Shown one piece after another: positions 12,176 to 23,480 of a DNA stretch of 64,000 nucleotides. The notes below the pieces were generated by a model that worked only from the letters and a program-made list of their open reading frames with translations, was not told the DNA's origin and searched no databases. The first letter of the stretch is position 1, and each line of letters begins with the position of its first letter. This DNA comes from Gigaspora margarita (taxonomy: Eukaryota > Glomeromycota > Glomeromycetes > Diversisporales > Gigasporaceae). The translations under genes and the position numbers were made by a program. The stretch covers positions 558,258 to 622,257 of the forward strand of contig WTPW01000151.1 in NCBI GenBank assembly GCA_009809945.1, given 5' to 3'.

Positions 12176-12411
12176 TAAAATTAAGATAAGGGCTAGTTAG
12201 GGGTTAGAGTTAGGGCAAGTCTTATATGTAAAATTGTTTTTACAGCATTTTATTAGTGCACTGAGACAGGTTTAGACACTTGTTTTTTGTATTTTTTGCA
12301 TTTTTCATTTTTTCTTTGTTTTTGTCTTGCTGGGCTAATCTGAGAAGTCAATATTTACGACTTGATTGGCCATTGTTCACATGACTGAACCTGGCTTTAG
12401 ATAGGGTGTCC
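12176..12411. other. No gene seen
   Basis: AT-rich spacer between copy A and the next hAT-like element. A short run of GGGTTAGAGTTAGGG-like repeats at about 12195 is too short and irregular to be telomeric. Confidence 0.4.
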
Positions 12412-12666
12412 AGGATTATGCAATGTGATAGGGCAAATTATGCATACAATTGAGGTCAAATTATGCATACAATTGCGGTCAAATTATGCGATGAGTGCAA
12501 AATAAATTTAAAATTATGCGATTAATTATGCAATATTATGGTAAACTTCTCTAAAATATTTATTTATTTATTAAAATTCAAAAAATTTAACATTTTAAAT
12601 GAATTTTTGGCAATGCATGTCTATTATTTAAAACTGGCAGCCAAATATACACTAATGTAATTTTGC

Positions 12667-13668
12667 TAGTGATGGGCAAATCCCATTTTTTTAAAAATCA
12701 TGTGCAGGATGCAGGATCCTGCATGGGATCCACTCGGGATTTGTAGGATTTGTGGGATCGAGTAGAGTCTCTGGATTATTCATGATTAATAAATATATAT
12801 ACATATATGTGTGTATATATAATTACAAGGAATATAATTTCTCGTTAAAATAATAATCATTTCTTATAAATCTACAGCATTGATTACAAATAAAAATGCT
12901 TATATAGGCTTTACATACTTTTAAAACATTTAAATCTTATAATTATTAAATTCATCAATTCAGATTTGTATTAATCTTAGCAATTTTTTAAAAATATTAT
13001 TATATATACATATTTAAAAATTATAATGGTAACAAAGTGATCAAATCATAAGCATATAAAATTTATAAGTAATCAGGTGTATAATCAGGTATAAATGTAC
13101 TAAAATTTATAGTGATCAAGTACTGTACATAATATATATACAAAATTTATAACTGGTTATATACATACAAAAATCCATAAATAACTCATAAGAAATTCAT
13201 AATCGAGCTTATAATTTTTGACCAATAGTTAATAATCATCTAAATCATATAAATTATTGGCTCAAATTTATTTAACCTTATCACTCATATGAAATAATCA
13301 CTGAAATTAGAGATTTTTACCCATATAATACACAATATTCTTGGCGCATTATTTTATACAAGAAATTAAAAGTCTAGATTTCCACTTTATTAATAATGAC
13401 AATTTAAAAAATTTATTTCAATGTATTATCTCTGTACATACATATATATGTGGAATGAGAAATAAATAAAAGTTAATGCGTGCATAATATTTTTATGTAA
13501 GTACATCAAATACTAATTAGGAATTAGCCCACTTATGTTAAAGCAGGCCAAAAGTTTTGTTAATTTGGACCAGGTGAAATGCTAATGCAGGCCAGATAAT
13601 CTTATATTAAAAAATCCTACACATCCCATGTGGGATCATACATGGATCCTGCGTGTTGCTCATCACTA
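12667..13668. mobile_element. Nested hAT-like element, perfect 8-bp duplication
   Basis: It starts TAGTGATGGGCAAATCCC and ends GTGTTGCTCATCACTA, with AATTTTGC on both sides (12659-12666 and 13669-13676). The ends carry GGATCCTGCATGGGATCC-type motifs in inverted orientation. About 1.0 kb, AT-rich interior, no coding frame. It cuts the coding remnant of its host element. Confidence 0.85.
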
Positions 13669-13861
13669 AATTTTGCTTTGGTAATAAAGCCATCTTTTCA
13701 TGCCAATACTTGTCTAAATCAAAGTCTTCACTAAATGTTTCTGATGCCAAATGACTATTAACAATAGTGAGCAACTGTGGTTTGACAAAACTGACAAAAA
13801 AGTTCCCTTCATTTGTATAAAAATCAGTCTTATATGAAGGGTTCTTAAAAACATTCTGTTG
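13669..13861 (-). pseudogene. Coding remnant inside the hAT-like element
   Basis: A continuous minus-strand frame of about 65 residues with protein-like composition. Readable motifs include NPSYKTDFYTNEGNFFVSF, QLLTIVNSHLAS and EDFDLDKYWHEKMALL. Upstream it meets an in-frame stop after FIWS. Downstream it runs into the nested insertion at 13668 and can be followed for about 15 residues beyond it (PKQNYISVYLAASF then stop, near 12618-12666). I do not recognise the family. Position inside a TIR element suggests a transposase or captured exon, but this is inference. Confidence 0.4.
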
Positions 13862-14226
13862 CTATGACCATATAAACTTTTTTCTTTCTTTTTTTTTTTT
13901 TTAATCAAAGCTTCTGGTTTTGTTATTAATAAATATGAACAGTAACAAATGGTAAAATCAATTTTTTCTTATAAAAACATCCCATTGAAAATTTTTTAAA
14001 ATTATAAAAATGCCCATTGAAAAAAAGATTCCAAAAATCAATTTTTAAAGAGAAACTAGTTGCAATTTTATTATTGTTATATTTATAATCATAAATCTAC
14101 CAATTATATTTAAGCCACGTGATCTGAGTGCATTTTTTGTTAAATTATGCGAAGCATATGCGATACAAAAATTGGTAAATTATGCGCATTTTATGCTTTC
14201 GATAATTCTGAACACCCTACTTTAGA

Positions 14227-14548
14227 CGATTCCCCTTAATGGTATTAATGATTAACAAATTTTTCATTCTCATATTTAATAATCAGAAATTATTATTTAA
14301 TCAACCCAATAAAAATTCTATGAAAAAAAAGCAAAATGCCAAAGATTGAGCGAATAGATATGCAAATTTGTATCGAGCTACTGATATTTACTTTTAAAAA
14401 GCATATTTTTGCTATTGGTTGTTATAGCATTTGTAATTTTGTTCATATGATTTTTTTTCTTTTAATAGTCAGATACCTTATTATACTGTAGTACTAGTTA
14501 ACAAAATCACAAGATAAGCAGTAATTCATGATGGCAGATGCAATCCAG
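14227..14548. other. No gene seen
   Basis: AT-rich spacer up to the left LTR of the first retrotransposon; no supported frame. Confidence 0.4.
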
Positions 14549-15190
14549 TGTCATACCCAAAATTAATCTCTTATATAATTTAGAGGATTAAGGCGTTTGC
14601 AAACTACAAACTATATATTGGGTAATTTGGTAGGTTAGTGTGGGTAGTTTATATGATTTAAGAGGATTTACAAGGCTTTATTCGAAAGAAGCACAACTAA
14701 ATGCATATAAAGATATGATTAATTGTAGATATGTATTTGTAATTTAACATGTATGAAGACACGGTTATACTTTATTCAATATAACAATATAACTATACTA
14801 CTAGAATCTTTTATCTAGGGATTGCGAAGAGTTCAAATCTATCTAAACAAAGTCTAAAGTCAAGATCAAGGTGAAAATGAAGGCCTTATATACATGATTC
14901 GGGAAAGTATTCTTCTGATTCTAAACTAACATTCATGTCTTTTGATGCTTCTAATTATTAACTACTTTATTTAATACATATAACAAACCATTAAATAGGG
15001 CTATCGACATGTTGAAAGATGATGCCATTTTGTTTTGAAGCAATTAAACATGGGCATGCAGATTGGTATTATTACTGACATGCATATCAGCCTATTTAAA
15101 TAGATCTTTCTGTGAATTAGTATTACAGATCTTTGACGTATAGTCATGTGGTTCATGTGACTTTACTGCAGTGTACAATTTGATGTAACA
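14549..15190 (-). repeat. LTR of retrotransposon 1 (3' LTR on minus strand)
   Basis: Starts TGTCATACCCAAAATTAA and ends GATGTAACA. It aligns along its length with 19162-19754; shared blocks include TTGGGTAATTTGGTAGGTTAG and GCCATTTTGTTTTGAAGCAA. It is about 50 bp longer because of extra sequence around 15070-15130. A short purine run on the minus strand (GGAAAAGAAT) borders its right edge and could be the polypurine tract. Confidence 0.85.
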
Positions 15191-15320
15191 ATTCTTTTCC
15201 AAATAATTATGAGCTCTGCGAATAACAAAAATTAAGTCCGAGTATATGTGGGTTGGAGAGGGGCGGGCGGTAACAATGACCAACTATAAACACTCTATGT
15301 AGAGTGCTATACTTTACAAG

Positions 15321-15600
15321 CAGTGTTGTACATTTCATCTGTCCACAGCCTTTTTTGGCTTGTCCACGTCCAAAATTGTCCAAATGTCCAAGATTGTTCA
15401 AAGCTTGTTCAGGCTTTAATAATCAATAAATCTATCTAAAAAATATATAACTATATATTTTTTTAAGTGCTTAACACATTCCAGTTAAAATTAAAATAGG
15501 TTATCTTAATAAAATTTTAAGTAATTTTACTTTATTTAATTGTTCAAAATTGTTCAAAATTGTCCAAGTCATTGTCCAAAGCCATCCCATGACAACACTG
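15321..15600. mobile_element. hAT-like MITE with TGTCCA-rich ends
   Basis: Starts CAGTGTTGTACATTTCATC and ends GATGACAACACTG-like, with CTTTACAAG on both sides (15312-15320 and 15601-15609), an 8- or 9-bp duplication. The interior is rich in TTGTCCAAAATTGTCCAAG motifs. A related start, CAGTGTTGTCAATTTTC, occurs at about 42980. Confidence 0.75.
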
Positions 15601-15653
15601 CTTTACAAGTATATATATGTACTTGCATAACCTTGATGGTTATTCTATAAGCA

Positions 15654-17270
15654 TTACCCATTACAGTCATAATACTTTTTAAGTAACAAAGCATTTTGTG
15701 GTACATCTCGGATCCAGTAATCTAGCGTACGTAATTTGTACACATCTTGTGTGATACAAGTATGTATAATAAATGGGCCAAGCCATCATGGTAAAAATTT
15801 GCTAGTATGCCTTCCAACTTGAGCAGCATCATACAATAAAACTTTATCTCCCTTCTGGAATATTCTTTGGACTTTCTTTAATTTCTGGTCCCAGTAGAAT
15901 TTTTGTCTCTTTTGGGCATGATGACAATTTTCTTTTGCTATTTCTCTGCGAGTAGGCAGTTCTTTGATAAATCTGGTTAATCTATCTACTATATTTTCGT
16001 CTATATCATTTTCTTCTTTAAAGTTCAGAAAATGTGCTTCTCTTCCGTATATTAAATAAAAGGGAGTAAACTTAGTTGTCTCTTGTTTGCTAGTCCGATA
16101 TGCATATAGTACCAAGGGTATCAATGTATCCCACTCTTGCTCTTGTTTGGTCAATTTTGCTAGGGCTTCACATAAAGTACAGTTGTATCATTTGACCAAC
16201 CCATTGGTCTGTGAGTGATAGGGAGTTGACATTAGGTGTTTAATTTTAAAGTTACTTATTAAAAACCTTATAACTTTATTGTTGAAATGAAGTTCACAAT
16301 CCAATATCATATAGGTAGGGCATCCATGTTAGCAAACAATCTTGTTGAATATAAAGTGGGCGGTTTCTTGTGCATCAGCTATGGGTACTGCTTTGGCTTT
16401 GGGCCATTTTGTCATATAATCGACAGACACTATTATATATCTATTTCTATTTTTGGTTATAGATAACGGACCTACAAAGTCTATGCTGATTTTATGAAAT
16501 GGAGCTTCAACAGGTATCAGTTGTAATGGGCCATGTGTCTGATATTTCTCTCTGCATTGATATTGTTCACAGGTTTGTATACCAAGTCGGTTTGTCCTAA
16601 CCCTACTGTTTGTCCTTCCTTACTAATTTTTTGGGCAAACGCATGAGCATTCTTATTTAGCAAGCTTTCAGCTTGTCCAAATTGTTCTTTCTCCAATTCT
16701 TAATTTATATTAAATGAAATCTTTCTCACAAGAATCAGCTAAATAGGTAGCAGGATTATCATCGACCATGAATTATAAAACAAATCATCTTCTTTAGAAG
16801 GTGTAGTATTGGATAAAAAGATTTTTTGGATTTCTTCATCATTTTTTAGTTTGTCAATCCAGTTTTCTTTATCCGTGAATTCTTCTAATTCTTGTAGTAA
16901 ATCCTTATTGCTAACATGAGTAGCATTAACCATTACTTGCTTACCTAAATACCTAACATTCAGTGTATTTTTGTCAAAGTCCACCTTGCACGTGACTTAT
17001 CAAACCAGTCAGTACCAAACAGTAATATTTCTTTTTGTGATTTGATTACCTGTAGGTCAATCGGTATGTTAATATCCTGCAGTGTAATTTTGATACTACT
17101 AATAATTCCTAGGGCTTTTATCCTATTACTATTAGCTGTAATAACTGTAGTTTTGGAAGCTTTATCCACTTCTAACTCTAACTTTTCCATCAACTTTCTC
17201 ATAACAATACTTACTGCAGTGCTCGAGTCTAAAATGGCAACTACTAGTGTATCTCAGATGCATACGTGAC
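15654..17270 (-). pseudogene. Retrotransposon 1 pol remnant: protease and integrase
   Basis: Reading leftward, a retropepsin-like stretch has ILDSSTAVSIV near 17218-17229. The usual DSG/DTG active site is changed to DSS, and ILLFGTDWFDKS follows. After a missing RT/RNase H comes integrase: a CEQYQCREKY piece of the zinc finger, then the core with SVDYMTKWPKA (first Asp) and MILDCELHF (second Asp). At the third position HSQTNGLVK followed by a stop replaces the usual Glu. The C-terminal part has YAYRTSKQETTKFTPFYLIYG, and the end reads VYKLRTLDYW then KKYYDCNG and a stop at 15654. A TGA at 15786 interrupts an otherwise open frame. Inactive. Confidence 0.85.
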
Positions 17271-17454
17271 AATGCATAGCAACTGTTTTTCAGGAAGTAT
17301 CAGCTTCACATAATTAGCTTCTGTGTTAGGAGCTTTCTTCCTTCATAACGCCTTGGCCAGGTTATGTTTTTGGTTTGGATACTACAATAACTGACCATAT
17401 GTAACTTGTGCTCTAGTATTCAATAGATCTTCTGATATATTATACGGCTAAAGT

Positions 17455-18600
17455 TTGTCAACTATCAACAGAAGGTGTTTCTTTAAAATTCTTTTGGGCT
17501 TGGGCAATTATTTCCTCTGCCTCCATCAGTACACTTTCTTCTTGTTCTTGTATTTCAGCCTTCTTTCGCAAGACTTCTTTTTTATGGGACTCACTTTGCT
17601 TCTGCTTTCCTCTTGCTCCTTTCTGATCTTTATTATATGGTTGGAGACATGTAACATATACCTCCTCCTCTTCACTACTCTCTACCTTTACCAAATTAAT
17701 ATTTTCATCCTGTCATTTTTTCTTGTTGGACCGCTTTACTTACTTGTACTGTGCTTCGAGTTTTTCTGTTTTCTATGATAGACAGTTTTTTGCAATATGC
17801 CCCAGTTTTTCGCACTTATAGCAAGTAAATTCTTTTGACCTATTGCTTGATTTAGAGGCTGATACTTGGGGTAAATTCTTTTCCATCTAAGCCACCAATG
17901 CTAATGCAATTGTAGCATAATTGAGGCTCATTTGCTGCATCTGCTTAGTGAGTTGCTCTATTTCTTTTTCATAGTTTTTAGATATAGCTGATCGATTTGG
18001 CACAGCATCATTAGCGAAATCCATACCTTGCTTATAGGTTTGGGCATATTTGAGCATATCTTCCAGGCTAGTAGAATTATGCAAGAGAAGAACAGATAAT
18101 ATTTCTCAGCATAGACCCTTTTTAAAATAACATAAAACTTGATCGTCCTGTAATTTCATTCCTGGTTTAACCCTTTTATCCAATTAGTTAAATTTGCTAT
18201 AGTAGGTATCGACAGGCTCACCGATTTGTTGCTTTAAGTTATCTAATTCCCTTAACTATTGGTTTTGCCAATGTATGGTGCAAAATCTCTTTTTGAACAC
18301 ATCAACCACTCCTTCCCAATCGGCCTGATTGTAATTGGTAATTGTGGTTTTTCTGAAGTATGCATCTTGCTATTTGTCTGCAATGTCCTGTAAAAAGGTG
18401 GGAATAACAGTTATCCTTCTTTTATAGGTCCAATTATTGGTGGCAGCAGCTTTTTCAAATCTTTCTAACCATGCAAGTAGATCTTGTGAACTGTCACCAG
18501 TAAATGGGTCTACTTATAGAATAATGGAATCTTTAGCGTGGTCCTTAAGGTAATCGAGTATATCTTGGTTGAAAATCATGATTACTACATTACTTTTAGA
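17455..18600 (-). pseudogene. Retrotransposon 1 gag remnant with CCHC zinc knuckle
   Basis: The minus strand shows a capsid-like segment: PFTGDSSQDLLAWLERFEKA near 18480, then LLHNSTSLEDMLKYAQTYKQ near 18070. A CX2CX4HX4C zinc knuckle, CYKCEKLGHIAKNC, follows at 17782-17823. After it comes an acidic/lysine-rich linker with VESSEEEEVYV. This order, capsid then nucleocapsid then protease, is that of Ty3/gypsy Gag, which packages the RNA in the cytoplasm. Several stops and frameshifts break it, so no full-length Gag can be made. The start is not determined; sequence up to the LTR at 19162 is treated as leader. Confidence 0.8.
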
Positions 18601-19161
18601 AGTTGTTGAAATTAATGGGTTAAAGAGGTTGGTTACTTCTATACTAATATCGTCTGCATTGATAGTTAATGGTGTGTCTAGGTTTATAAGATCGTATGGG
18701 TTAATCTGAAAATATCAGGTGTATAAGGCAATACTTTGTATGAGTTCTATAAATTCTCCAAAATTTCCTGGAGAAGTAGAATATGGAATGCTGAATATTA
18801 GTTTCACTACTATGTTCCTACTAGTTGTAGAATTCGGGAATAAGTAATGTTTCTCTAATTCTTGAAAATACTCTAATGTTTTTCATGAGAATACAATTAC
18901 TAAATATGCAGTTCTTTGCCAATTGCAAAATTGACAAAAGGGTGATGGTAAAACTTTTGGTAGCAGATAACAAATTTTACATGAATCGTGCAGGGCGATT
19001 GCTTCAGTTGTTTGCTGATGTTTTAACTAATGTTTTTTTACTAGATTTATATGTGCATCAAAACTCATGCACTAATTCTCTAAAATTTTGCAGTAGATTT
19101 GAATACAAATTTCACAAAATTTCTATATCAGTTAAGCTGTATTTCACAGTTAATACCAAAG

Positions 19162-19754
19162 TGTCATACCCGAAATTAACCTCTTATATAATTCAGGGGA
19201 CTAAGGCATTTGCACTCTACAAACTATATACTGGGTAATTTGGTAGGTTAGTTTGGGTAGTTTATACAACTTTAAGAGGATTTACAAGGCTTTATTTGAA
19301 AGAGGCACAACTAAACGCATATGAAGATACGATTAATTGTAGATATATGTTTGTAATTTAATATGTATGAAGACATGGTTATACTTTATTCAATATAACA
19401 ATATAACTATACTACTACAATCTTCTATCTAGGGATTGTGGAGAGTTCAAATCTATCTAAACGAAGTCTGAAGTCAAGATCAAGGCAAAAATGAAGGCCT
19501 TATATACATGATTCGGGAAAGTATTCTTCCGATTCTAAACTAATATTCGTGTCTTTTGATGCTTCTAATTATTAACTACTTTATTTAATACATATAACAA
19601 ACCATTAAATAGGGCTATCGGCATGTCAAAAGATGACGCCATTTTGTTTTGAAGCAATTAAACATGGGCATGCAGATCGGTATTTAGATCTTTCTGTGGA
19701 CGTATGGTCACGTGGATCATGTGACTTTACTGCGGTGTACAATTCGATGTGACA
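19162..19754 (-). repeat. LTR of retrotransposon 1 (5' LTR on minus strand)
   Basis: Starts TGTCATACCCGAAATTAACC and ends GATGTGACA. Just outside its internal edge the minus strand reads TTTGGTATTAACTG. This could be a primer-binding site beginning TGGTAT, but it is weak compared with that of the second retrotransposon. Confidence 0.85.
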
Positions 19755-20392
19755 CCGGATATAGAAGGAAGTATACACATTCTCAGTGAAGGTGTAACGT
19801 GCGAAGATCTTTTATGCATTCACACCTTTGCATCACCATATGCATTTCCAATAAAATTGCGGACGTATGGCATTTAGTTTGCAATATAGCCATTCACCTC
19901 ATAAAATTTTCAACATCACTCCGTTCTTGGTATAGCATTTATTCATAATATTTTTAATGAGTCATTGGCCAATGAATAGTTAAACACCTTAATAGTTAAT
20001 TATTGTATGAATGATATCAAAGTACAAAGATAAATATGTCTTGAAATCAAAAGATTCAGAATTCAACGCTACTTTTTAAATCATCTTTTGACAGATTGTT
20101 TATTTTGATTTATTTTATTGTTAAATATTATGAGACATTTTTGCCTTTACCAAAGCAGGGCAATGTAGATAATTTAGCTAATTATATATCAGGCATTTCA
20201 ATAAATTCAATAGGACAACTTATTGCTAGAAAAATAAATTTAAGAATTAGTTGGTCTAACTTCTTATAACTCGCAATAAAAAGGTGTTCAATACAAAAAA
20301 CTAAAAAAAGCTTAAACATTTAATTCTTGAGTCGCTATACTAAAATATAAATTTAAGCCCAATGTTCTGAGAGATAATATGCTCACCTGCAT
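19755..20392. other. No recognised gene; weak coding-like fragment
   Basis: Immediately outside the LTR the plus strand reads about 37 open codons (motifs GSIHILSEGVTCEDLLCIHT and SPYAFPIKLRTYG) before a stop. Further coding-like stretches in the same frame are separated by stops. I do not recognise it. It may be part of a host gene broken by the retrotransposon, or chance. Confidence 0.3.
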
Positions 20393-21560
20393 TTACTGGT
20401 TCAGGAAGTTTTTGAAGTTCAAAAACCGACTTGTATAAATAATTTGTTTCTGTGTTTGATAATTAAATCGAGTAAATTTTGTTTGATTTGCTTGATCATG
20501 TATTGAAAAATTTTTGTCTGAGTTTTTAATTTCTTCAATTTGTTTGTATAGTTCTGTTTTTATATCTCGCAAATCATAATAAAATTTATCTAGGATATCT
20601 ACTAACACTTTAGTAGTTGGTCTGTTTTGAGTTTCAGCATCTAAACATTTATTCATCAAATCCAAAAGCGATTGTGGAACTTTACACCTGATTTTGTGTC
20701 TATGACCTAGACAAATTTGTGTTGCTAGGCTAAAATCATGTGGAATATCATGATATGGAGGATATCCAGTAAAAATTTCTGACATAGTTATTCCAAAAGA
20801 ATAAATATCTGATTTTATAGTACACTTGTCTCCATACAGCTTCTCTGGAGCAATATAAGGAAGTACACCAAAAATCCCTTTCATGCTTGAATCTTGAGGC
20901 ATGGTCTACATAATCCAAAATCAGTAATATAAGAGCTGTACATGTTTTTATTAACTATATTTCCGGAATGAAAAACTTTATATACTAAATTGGCCTTATG
21001 GATAGCAGCAAGTCCTTCAGCTATGTAATATAAGCTATTTATTCTATGCTGCCAATTTAAATCATTATATTTATTATCTAATAATTTTCGAAGACTTCCT
21101 TGTTTTGCATATTGCATATAATTATCATCATCTGAGTTCCTAGTTATTCCATAAATTGCAATTGCTGAACAACCCCACGTTTATATTGATTTTCAACCTA
21201 AAATATTAATTATAATAAAAATCTATATTAATTAAATATTTGAGATATATTTATAATACTTACCTCATTTAAAAATCCCTTTTTATATCTTCTTTAGAAT
21301 CGTTTAGACTTTTTAAATAAACAATTCTTTGCGGATTTCTCATCCCAACATCGAATATACCTGTCAGCCCATATTGCATTAAAAACAGTGCCTAAGCCTC
21401 CTTTAGCAAGATACTTTATATTTGTAAATTTATCAAATGGTATCCATTCGATAACATCTTTATTACACTGTGCTTTAAGTTGTATTTGCTGAATAAAGCT
21501 GTCAATATCTGAATTGCTACTTGTCCATTTCCCGAACTCTTTTTTAAACCTCAAATATCG
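20393..21560 (-). pseudogene. TKL-type protein kinase, frameshifted, degenerate HRD
   Basis: Minus-strand kinase homologue of the large expanded family of arbuscular mycorrhizal fungi. In order: an N-terminal lead (FGKWTSSNSDIDSFIQQ, EWIPFDKF), a glycine loop (LAKGGLGTVFNAIW), a VAIK-like strand in another frame (IVYLKSLND) and an intron with GTAAGT donor near 21263. Then come GSLRKLLDNKYNDLNWQHR, the catalytic loop, DFGL, an APE motif (GVLPYIAPEKLYG) and a complete C-lobe (SDIYSFGITMSEIFTGYPPY). The catalytic loop reads LVYKVFHSGNIV where the family has I/LHRDFHSGN, so the proton-acceptor Asp is lost. At least three frameshifts (after WDEKSAKN, before AIAIYGITRN, after DFGLCRP) break it. No ATG opens the first exon; an upstream exon is missing or unrecognised. 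The C-lobe alone is open for 169 codons. As it stands it cannot encode an active kinase. Confidence 0.8.
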
Positions 21561-21589
21561 TAAAAAATAACATATTATTTTTAATATCG

Positions 21590-22000
21590 GTTAATGTTAG
21601 TATAGAAGATTTTCTGATTTTGTATTACTTACTTACTGTCATAAATAGAGTATTGTATTGTGTGTGCATTGGTTAATGTTATGTTATGTTATTTGTATTG
21701 GAATATAATTAACATTTCTGATTTAAAAATTTTTTTATACTACATTACTTACTAACTGTCGTAATATAGAGTATTGCATTGTGATTTAAAAATTTTCTTC
21801 TACCGTATTACTTACTCACTGTCGTAATATAGAATATTGTATTGTATGTGGATTGGTTAATGTTATGTTATTTGTGTTGGAATATAATCGATATTTTTTA
21901 TTTAAAAATCTTCTCATTCCGTATTACTTACTCACTGTCGTAATATAGAGTATTGTATTATATGTGGATTGGTTAATGACATTTCTGATTTAAAAATTTT
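21590..22000. repeat. Tandem repeat between kinase and SPRY-TPR loci
   Basis: A unit containing CACTGTCGTAATATAGAGTA and TGGATTGGTTAATG recurs at about 21632, 21757, 21814 and 21933. The period is about 120 bp, with one half-length unit. It lies between two minus-strand genes, so it could be promoter/5' region or intron of the kinase. Confidence 0.65.
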
Positions 22001-22100
22001 CGGATTTCAGGCTCCAATTACTTACAGACTGGTTGAGTATTTAAATTATATAAGCTTTATGTCTTTTTAAAATACTAATTTTTATGACTGCATTATATAC

Positions 22101-23480
22101 TTACAATTCTTTAACTAAGTAATTAGCTATTGTTGCCCATTCATCATCTGGTTTAATTTTTAATACGTTTTCCAAGTCGGAAATCGATTCTTCATACCTT
22201 TTCATTATATAATTAATTTCCCCACGATATTTTAATGCTATTATATTTTCTGATTCAATTTCTAACAATCTAGTTAAAACTTCATTTGTTTCTTTGTATT
22301 TGCCTATGATAAAATATGCTTTTCCTTGAGACATTAGTGCTAGTATATCATTTGATTTATTCTTTAATTCGTCTACGTATTGATCAAAGGTTTTAGAATT
22401 GATCCAGCATGCTTCCCATAACTCTTTACCAATATCGTCGTAAGTCATTGCTATCCATAAAGAGACATCATCGTTATTTAAAATTTTAATTATGCACCAA
22501 AATTTAATGTTAAATAAAATTTACTTAAATATTTAAACTTTTTACGTCCAAAATTCGCCTCGACAGATCTTAGCCCAATTCAAGGATACAAATTATTTTT
22601 TAAGTCATTTAAATTATTAGGTAGATAACATACAATTCCTTGAAATATAATTAAATTCCAGAAACATATTAATTAACTTAAAATTATCAAGAGTAACGAT
22701 ATATATCAAAACCAATTGAATTTACCTAGATTTAACCTTTTTAGTATAAAATATCATCCTATCGTCATTTCTAAAATTTAAATAACATCCAATTGTATCA
22801 CCAACAGTATATGTCGGTCCATATGGCTTGCCACTTCCGGAACAAAAAAAAATATCCGTCGTCACCATGGTAAGCACACCCCCATGATTTATGTTCCTTA
22901 TTTTCTTTATCTCCCTCATTTTCCCTTCCTAAGAGATATTATGACATAGCGTTAATATGTAATAATAAAAAATCAAATAAAAAATAGTTCTTTATTACCA
23001 GGCATGAAATCGCTTATGTTATTTTGTTTTGTACAGTATCCTACTCAAATCATTCTATTAATAAATAGAATTAAATTGATTGTGAAAATTTATAATGATA
23101 CGTAATGATTTAATTATTAAATATTACCCATTTTTTCCTCCATTAATAATTTCAATTTCAAAGTAAAATAATCCGCATTGTGAAGGAATTGATTTATTGG
23201 CACGAATCACAGTAGTTTTATAATCATTGGGATCTTTAAAAAAAATTTTTCTTTAGCAATATAACAATATAATGTATTTCTGAGAAATTTCTCTTATTAA
23301 AATTTATTACACATCTTACCCGTATATTTCACTTTAAGCCCACTTGAATCTATGCTAACAAACTGAGATTTGTTATCAATATTCCACGCGGTTGGTAAAT
23401 CAAGACCATTAAACAACGTAGTCTCTCCCATTACATCAAATTTTCATTCAGATCGTTTATCTAGACAAAAGATTTTATTT
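22101..23480 (-). CDS. SPRY domain plus TPR protein, damaged copy
   Basis: The minus strand gives a SPRY domain spread over introns. [20 protein letters not shown] and LKVKYTG lead to a GTAAGA donor near 23320. Then come [20 protein letters not shown] and INGGKNG (donor GTAATA near 23128), followed by [34 protein letters not shown] and [11 protein letters not shown] (22722). NDLKNNLYP and [13 protein letters not shown] are near 22540-22600. A TPR segment follows at 22448-22101 with [17 protein letters not shown] and AYRGE-type repeats ([18 protein letters not shown]). SPRY is a protein-interaction beta-sandwich and TPRs are helical scaffolds; the fusion is common in Rhizophagus-type genomes. 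Damage: a T10-like homopolymer shift near 22850 and an in-frame TGA after NNLYP. The N-terminal exon is not resolved. Could be a pseudogene or carry sequencing indels. Confidence 0.7.

Larger units (their letters stand above)
12412..14219. mobile_element. hAT-like element with a coding remnant
   Basis: Ends TAGGGTGTCCAGGATTATGC and GATAATTCTGAACACCCTA are inverted. Flanks GCTTTAGA (12404-12411) and ACTTTAGA (14219-14226, overlapping the last base) give an approximate 8-bp duplication. The ends are rich in AAATTATGCG motifs on both sides. A second hAT-like element interrupts it at 12667-13668. Its ends resemble those of the element at 34997-36760. Confidence 0.7.
14549..19754 (-). mobile_element. 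Ty3/gypsy LTR retrotransposon 1, lacking RT
   Basis: Two similar LTRs beginning TGTCATACCC and ending in TGACA or TAACA bound a minus-strand internal region. That region holds gag with a zinc knuckle, an aspartic protease and an integrase ending at 15654. The reverse transcriptase and RNase H that should lie between protease and integrase are absent: protease-side sequence reaches 16739 and integrase zinc-finger sequence begins by about 16620. Every frame carries stops. No 5-bp target duplication is evident (TCCAG versus CCGGA). A hAT-like insertion at 15321-15600 lies between the left LTR and the end of pol. Confidence 0.85.

Noticed and set aside
12194..12215. Telomere-like GGGTTAGAGTTAGGG run
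   Set aside because: Only two or three irregular units, embedded between transposons. A similar irregular CCTAACC run at about 44050-44130 is also degenerate.
15092..15401. Minus-strand short frames over the LTR end and MITE
   Set aside because: They cross the LTR border and the hAT-like MITE at 15321, so they cannot be a single gene.
17455..17778. Plus-strand hydrophobic 107-codon frame
   Set aside because: It is the complement of the acidic/lysine-rich linker of gag on the minus strand.
18876..19238. Plus-strand 120-codon frame
   Set aside because: It is antisense to the leader of retrotransposon 1 and crosses into the LTR; no family resemblance.
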